IMG/VR virus record: IMGVR_UViG_3300022540_000077
Location: 1 to 24,124 of that record
Direction: 5' to 3' (one strand)
Origin: a virus
DNA: 24,124 nucleotides
Shown: positions 22,255 through 24,124 of the stretch, in pieces
How the letters are laid out: every line of letters begins with the position of its first letter
Position numbering within the stretch: position 1 is the first letter of the stretch
Notes under the pieces: generated by a model
What the model saw: the letters and a program-made list of their open reading frames with translations, nothing else
Told to the model about the DNA's origin: nothing
Database searches by the model: none
Program-made: the position numbers and the translations under genes

Positions 22255-22324
22255 TTCCACCTAATTGTTATACGGACGTGGGCGTAATGTATTGCGCCCT
22301 TGGTCGTATACTCTTATGTTATGC
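22255..22324 (+). other. Degenerate attC-like site 1
   Basis: The R' box is GTTATGC (22318-22324) with a 6-base spacer. The L' box is GTATAC (22306-22311). L'' is GTTATAC (22267-22273), that is GTATAC with one extra T. A 5-base spacer precedes a poor R'' box TTCCACC (22255-22261). Central arms GGGCGTAAT and ATTGCGCCC (22280-22288 and 22291-22299) pair across a 2-base loop. Box order and spacers fit the other sites, but R'' does not pair with R'. Confidence 0.45.
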
Positions 22325-22325
22325 A

Positions 22326-22544
22326 TCACCAATGGTATCCAGCAGGATGTCCACACTTTCTGCAAAATTCACTATTAGTGCCATCAATCGTTTCTCTGGA
22401 TCCTTTACCTTCATACTTAAAACAAATTCCCATTTTATACTTAAGCCATCCATTGTTAATAAAGCGCCAATGTCTAGGCCAATACCTGCCAACCCAAAAA
22501 CCGATCAATAAAGAAAGTAAAATGTATAACAAATCATTCAACAT
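22326..22544 (-). CDS. Cassette ORF: small membrane-anchored cysteine protein
   Basis: This is a 72-residue protein. Its start codon (22544-22542) lies inside attC-like site 2, whose arm also supplies a GAGGA ribosome site 7 bases upstream. A longer frame to 22571 would run through the hairpin and is less likely. The N-terminus is one membrane segment (LLYILLSLLIGFWVGRYW, about 5-22), followed by a basic part (PRHWRFINNGWLKYKMG). The C-terminus holds CRKCGHPAGYH, a CxxC and His pair that may bind metal. No family is recognised. Its TGA lies just before the R' box of site 1. Confidence 0.6.
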   Translation of the reverse strand: MLNDLLYILLSLLIGFWVGRYWPRHWRFINNGWLKYKMGICFKYEGKGSRETIDGTNSEFCRKCGHPAGYHW

Positions 22545-22604
22545 CGCTCGTTCCTCGCTTGGACAGCGCAAAAGACGCGATGCCAGTTAATTAAATCGTT
22601 ATGC
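22524..22604 (+). other. attC-like site 2
   Basis: The R'' box is GTATAAC (22524-22530), spacer 5, L'' ATTCAAC (22536-22542). L' is GTTAAT (22586-22591), spacer 6, and R' is GTTATGC (22598-22604). L'' pairs with L' if the fourth base (C) is left out, the extrahelical base expected in attC. Between them CAGCGC and GCGATG (one mismatch) and TGG/CCA form the inner stem with another unpaired A. This layout closely resembles classical attC sites such as that of aadA cassettes. Confidence 0.8.
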
Positions 22605-22606
22605 GG

Positions 22607-22873
22607 TCATTCACCATAAGCATCATGCTTGATGCAAATATTATTCAAGTCTATTCTTGCTCTAAACACGGAAAACTCGCCTTCCCATTTTCCAGTTGTC
22701 TTTGTGTACATCGTGCCCTTTAATATTTTGTTGTTTTCGTGCTTAGCTCTGGCGATAACAGTCAACTCCAATTCATCAAATTCATCATCCGAATAATTAC
22801 TAAGCCAATCCGAAGCATCACAATGATAATCTTTGCGTGCTATTTGCTGAGTTTCTTCGCTAAAGTCCCACAT
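22607..22873 (-). CDS. Cassette ORF: 88-residue orphan protein
   Basis: This is an 88-residue acidic protein. Its ATG (22873-22871) falls in the R'' box of site 3, in the minus-strand reading GTTATG, with no good ribosome site (GAGG is 14 bases away). The N-terminus has ARKDYHCDASDWLSNYSDDE (about 12-31) and the C-terminus EGEFSVFRARIDLNNICIKH (about 64-83), ending DAYGE. I associate this pattern (ARKdy.CdA..w ... f.aR.d...ic.k...y.E) with small proteins found in gene cassettes and scattered proteobacterial islands, function unknown. The stop lies at 22607-22609, just after the R' box of site 2. Confidence 0.65.
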   Translation of the reverse strand: MWDFSEETQQIARKDYHCDASDWLSNYSDDEFDELELTVIARAKHENNKILKGTMYTKTTGKWEGEFSVFRARIDLNNICIKHDAYGE

Positions 22874-22952
22874 AACAAAACATTAAACCTCATTCACTTC
22901 GTTCATTTGGACAGCGCAAAAGACGCGCTGCCAGTTAATTCAATCGTTATAA
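22870..22952 (+). other. attC-like site 3
   Basis: The R'' box is ACATAAC (22870-22876), spacer 5, L'' ATTAAAC (22882-22888). L' is GTTAAT (22934-22939), spacer 6, and R' is GTTATAA (22946-22952). Leaving out the fourth base (A) of L'' makes it pair with L'. The inner stem is TGG then an unpaired A, CAGCGC paired with GCGCTG and CCA, with AAAAGAC in the loop. About 45 bases of its right half are nearly identical to site 2. Confidence 0.8.
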
Positions 22953-23180
22953 CTCTTGCGGCCTATCCGCTTCGTCTTGTTTCATAGCTTTATATAAAGC
23001 ATGTAATGCGGTTGTCGTAGCAGGGCTTTGCGTTCCAGAAGCACAGAACTCAACACTCTTTGTTGTTATTCTGTGGTCTTGTGGTAATACAGTAACAATC
23101 ACATCGCCATCTTCTTCAATGAATAGCTGCATTTTCATTCCGCTACCCATATCACATTTTCTAGCTATTTCTCTGGTCAT
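22947..23180 (-). CDS. Cassette ORF: 77-residue orphan protein
   Basis: This 77-residue protein starts at the ATG at 23180-23178, 19 bases inside the cassette edge, with AGGA about 9 bases before it. The TAA stop (22949-22947) is in the R' box of site 3. The sequence has MTREIARKCDMGSGMKMQL, then EDGDVIVTV (24-32), and SVEFCASGTQSPATTTALHA (about 43-62), followed by LYKAMKQDEADRPQEL. The 'veFc.sGtqSp.T..AL..l..am' segment looks conserved, in the style of small phage and cassette proteins, but function is unknown. No membrane segment is visible. Confidence 0.65.
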   Translation of the reverse strand: MTREIARKCDMGSGMKMQLFIEEDGDVIVTVLPQDHRITTKSVEFCASGTQSPATTTALHALYKAMKQDEADRPQEL

Positions 23181-23198
23181 GCTTATGCTTCCTAAAAG

Positions 23199-23277
23199 TT
23201 ATAACAAATAAATTAAGACCGTTCGTTTCACTCACTTGGACGCTCGTACCTCGCGCCACTTATTAAAGCCGTTATGT
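23199..23277 (+). other. attC-like site 4
   Basis: The R'' box is TTATAAC (23199-23205), spacer 5, L'' AATTAAG (23211-23217). L' is CTTATT (23259-23264), spacer 6, and R' is GTTATGT (23271-23277). L'' pairs with L' when the fourth base (T) is left out. The central part is less regular (ACTTGGACGCTCGTACCTCG). Box spacers are identical to sites 2 and 3 although box sequences differ, so this is not a simple copy. Confidence 0.78.
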
Positions 23278-23532
23278 GTTCGCCAGCTTTAATATTTCAT
23301 CCCAGTCATGATGATCTTGCGGGCAATGTTTTGTTGCTAACACTAATAACCTGTCATTTTTAGCGAGCATTTCAACCATTAAAGAATCAAACTGCTCTGC
23401 GTTCTCAGAGAACTTTTCCCTTAAACCACATAACAACTCATTTGAAAAGGACGCACTAACACCGTGCTCTCCGTGAACTGGGCATTTTAAATTAGGCCCC
23501 ATGCCTAAATGATAATTACATTTACACTCCAT
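23272..23532 (-). CDS. Cassette-associated ORF: small Cys/His protein
   Basis: This 86-residue protein begins with a putative metal-binding segment, MECKCNYHLGMGPNLKCPVHG, in which Cys3, Cys5, His8, Cys17 and His20 could bind zinc. A helical part follows (FSENAEQFDSLMVEMLAKND, about 41-60) and the end is HCPQDHHDWDEILKLANT. A GAGAGGT site lies before the ATG. The stop TAA is in the R' box of site 4. Upstream, near 23556-23562, is a lone GTTATAT resembling an R' box, but with no paired L''/R'' to the left, so this gene's right border is unclear. No family is recognised. Confidence 0.6.
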   Translation of the reverse strand: MECKCNYHLGMGPNLKCPVHGEHGVSASFSNELLCGLREKFSENAEQFDSLMVEMLAKNDRLLVLATKHCPQDHHDWDEILKLANT

Positions 23533-23556
23533 CGCGCACCTCTCAATTCAATTTCG

Positions 23557-23967
23557 TTATATCCTTCTTCTCATCTGACCTTCTAATGAAGCAACGGTTG
23601 CCTGACTAACATCAAATATGGCCGCGATTCGTGACCCTGATAATTCTTTTAGCCGTTCTTTTTGATTATAAATAGCCTCATCACCAATGCAGAGTTTTTC
23701 GTTTAACTCTTTTTCTAACTCAGGATATTTGCCGCTATCTTGCAATTCTTCGATGTTAAGCACTTCTTCTCTGTTGTGTTTTAGATTTCGTATAAGCTCA
23801 CATTTTTCTTTAAGCAAGATATTTACATCGGTTGTTTGTTTTGTGGTTAGCATATTCTCCCCTTTTTCGTAAAATTCGCATATTCTGTCGTTTCCCCTGC
23901 TTATTTTGATAGCATTAAGAACTTGCTGCTGCTTGGTATAGCTTAAACCGCATACGCCGCTTTTCAT
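23557..23967 (-). CDS. Helix-turn-helix protein with coiled-coil middle
   Basis: This is a 136-residue protein by the ATG at 23967, which overlaps the SSB-like stop (TAATG). A second possible start at 23853 has a GGGGAG ribosome site and would give 98 residues. The middle is charged and helical (LKEKCELIRNLKHNREEVLN and ELEKELNEKL). The C-terminus has LKELSGSRIAAIFDVSQATVASLEGQM (in parts: LKELSGSRIAAIF, then DVSQATVASLEGQ), a classical HTH of the 'gs.IA..f.VS.aTV..l' kind. It may be a regulator of phage genes. The function is inferred from the HTH only. Confidence 0.65.
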   Translation of the reverse strand: MKSGVCGLSYTKQQQVLNAIKISRGNDRICEFYEKGENMLTTKQTTDVNILLKEKCELIRNLKHNREEVLNIEELQDSGKYPELEKELNEKLCIGDEAIYNQKERLKELSGSRIAAIFDVSQATVASLEGQMRRRI

Positions 23968-24124
23968 TAGTAAGGTATGTCTTCATCGTGCTGGTTAGCT
24001 TGTGACATATTAGCAGCCTGCTGTGGGGCGTTCTTTTCATCCGTAAAGATTGAAGCAATGACAGAATCAGAGCCGTTTTTAGCTATGCCGTTTATTTGCT
24101 GCTTTAAAAGAAGACCGGCCATAT
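23967..24124 (-). CDS. SSB-like protein, C-terminal part (cut by window edge)
   Basis: The last 51 codons of a gene that runs past the right edge are visible, with the start codon probably beyond it (an in-frame ATG at 24122 may be internal). The visible part begins AGLLLKQQINGIAKNGSDSV, then ends NMSQANQHDEDIPY. The polar Gln/Asn linker and the acidic tip DEDIPY resemble the SSB C-terminal tail (D-D-D-I-P-F) that binds partner proteins, with Tyr in place of Phe. No OB-fold is visible here, so it could also be another protein with an SSB-like tail. Position with RusA and NinB-like genes supports an SSB role. Confidence 0.6.
   Translation of the reverse strand, partial: MAGLLLKQQINGIAKNGSDSVIASIFTDEKNAPQQAANMSQANQHDEDIPY

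Larger units (their letters stand above)
22255..23277 (+). mobile_element. Integron-type cassette cluster without integrase (attC-like array)
   Basis: Four 70-83 bp imperfect palindromes with attC architecture (three clear, one degenerate) alternate with three short orphan ORFs, and a fourth ORF follows the last site. Spacing between R' boxes is about 280, 348 and 325 bases, typical of gene cassettes. The attC polarity, judged from the unpaired L'' base, points along the + strand, while all ORFs are on the minus strand. No integron integrase or attI is visible in this window. The cluster sits between a gene for an HTH protein and rusA of the phage. Confidence 0.75.

Noticed and set aside
22300-22990. 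Plus-strand ORFs in the cassette region that would follow attC polarity
   Set aside because: They run through attC-like sites and across cassette borders and give low-complexity hydrophobic translations, while minus-strand ORFs fit cassette limits exactly.
22620-23180. Host repetitive element (REP or MITE) as an explanation for the palindromes
   Set aside because: Box spacing is constant while sequences differ, each has the same unpaired L'' position, and no target duplications were seen; attC fits better. A database scan could still change this.
23486-23500. TTAGGC/GCCTAA hairpin near 23490
   Set aside because: It is inside the coding part of the 86-residue protein (GMGP segment), is short, and has no T-tract or box structure.
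23533-23565. A fifth attC-like end (CAATTCAATTTCGTTATAT) right of the 86-residue ORF
   Set aside because: Only the R' side is present. I found no L'' box of the needed form (GAA-N-TTG) followed to the left by an R'' box, so it is not counted as a site, though it may be an insertion edge.
1-24124. tRNA genes, CRISPR arrays, insertion sequences, integrases or restriction systems
   Set aside because: I looked on both strands and saw no cloverleaf-type sequence, regular spacer array, transposase, tyrosine or serine recombinase, or restriction-modification gene.

Overview
The window looks like part of a tailed-phage genome (siphovirus-like, free phage or prophage) from a gram-negative host, probably an aquatic gammaproteobacterium. 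Every convincing gene is on the minus strand, so the phage reads from the right edge to the left. Genes are packed with 1-4 base or TAATG/ATGA overlaps and DNA is AT-rich by eye. The spanin pair at the left edge implies a host with an outer membrane. No integrase, lysogeny repressor, tRNA, IS element or CRISPR array is visible.

Layout in transcription order (right to left). (1) 24124-20669: a recombination and accessory region, with the C-terminus of an SSB-like protein, an HTH protein, four small orphan genes, a RusA resolvase, a NinB/Orf-like protein and three small genes, one with a signal peptide. (2) 20648-13569: packaging and head, with terminase small and large subunits, two small ORFs, a DUF4055-type portal, a Mu F-like head morphogenesis protein, a coiled-coil scaffold and a P22-coat-like major capsid protein. 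(3) 13548-11033: a fibre or decoration module holding a lectin-like jelly-roll protein, a 388-residue appendage protein and a 55-residue beta-repeat peptide. (4) 11032-7736: an Ig-like adaptor, connector and tail completion proteins, tail tube, and tail chaperones joined by a -1 frameshift. (5) 7734-1212: tape measure, tail tip proteins and tail fibre. (6) 1116-1: lysis, with M15 endolysin, holin, a second small membrane protein and overlapping Rz/Rz1 spanins.

The most unusual part is 22255-23277. The small orphan genes there are separated by 70-83 bp imperfect palindromes with integron attC architecture: R'' box, 5 bp, L'' box with one unpaired base at the same position, hairpin, L' box, 6 bp, R' box. 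Three are clear and a fourth is degenerate. No integron integrase is visible, so this would be an integrase-less cassette cluster (CALIN) carried by a phage, next to its RusA/NinB/SSB recombination genes. All cassette ORFs follow phage transcription but run opposite to the attC orientation.

A second point of interest is the major capsid leader (14904-15052): a consensus-like promoter, a strong intrinsic terminator about 85 nt later, then a hairpin containing the capsid ribosome binding site. It could produce a small RNA and attenuate capsid transcription. All functions are read from sequence only; no database search was run.
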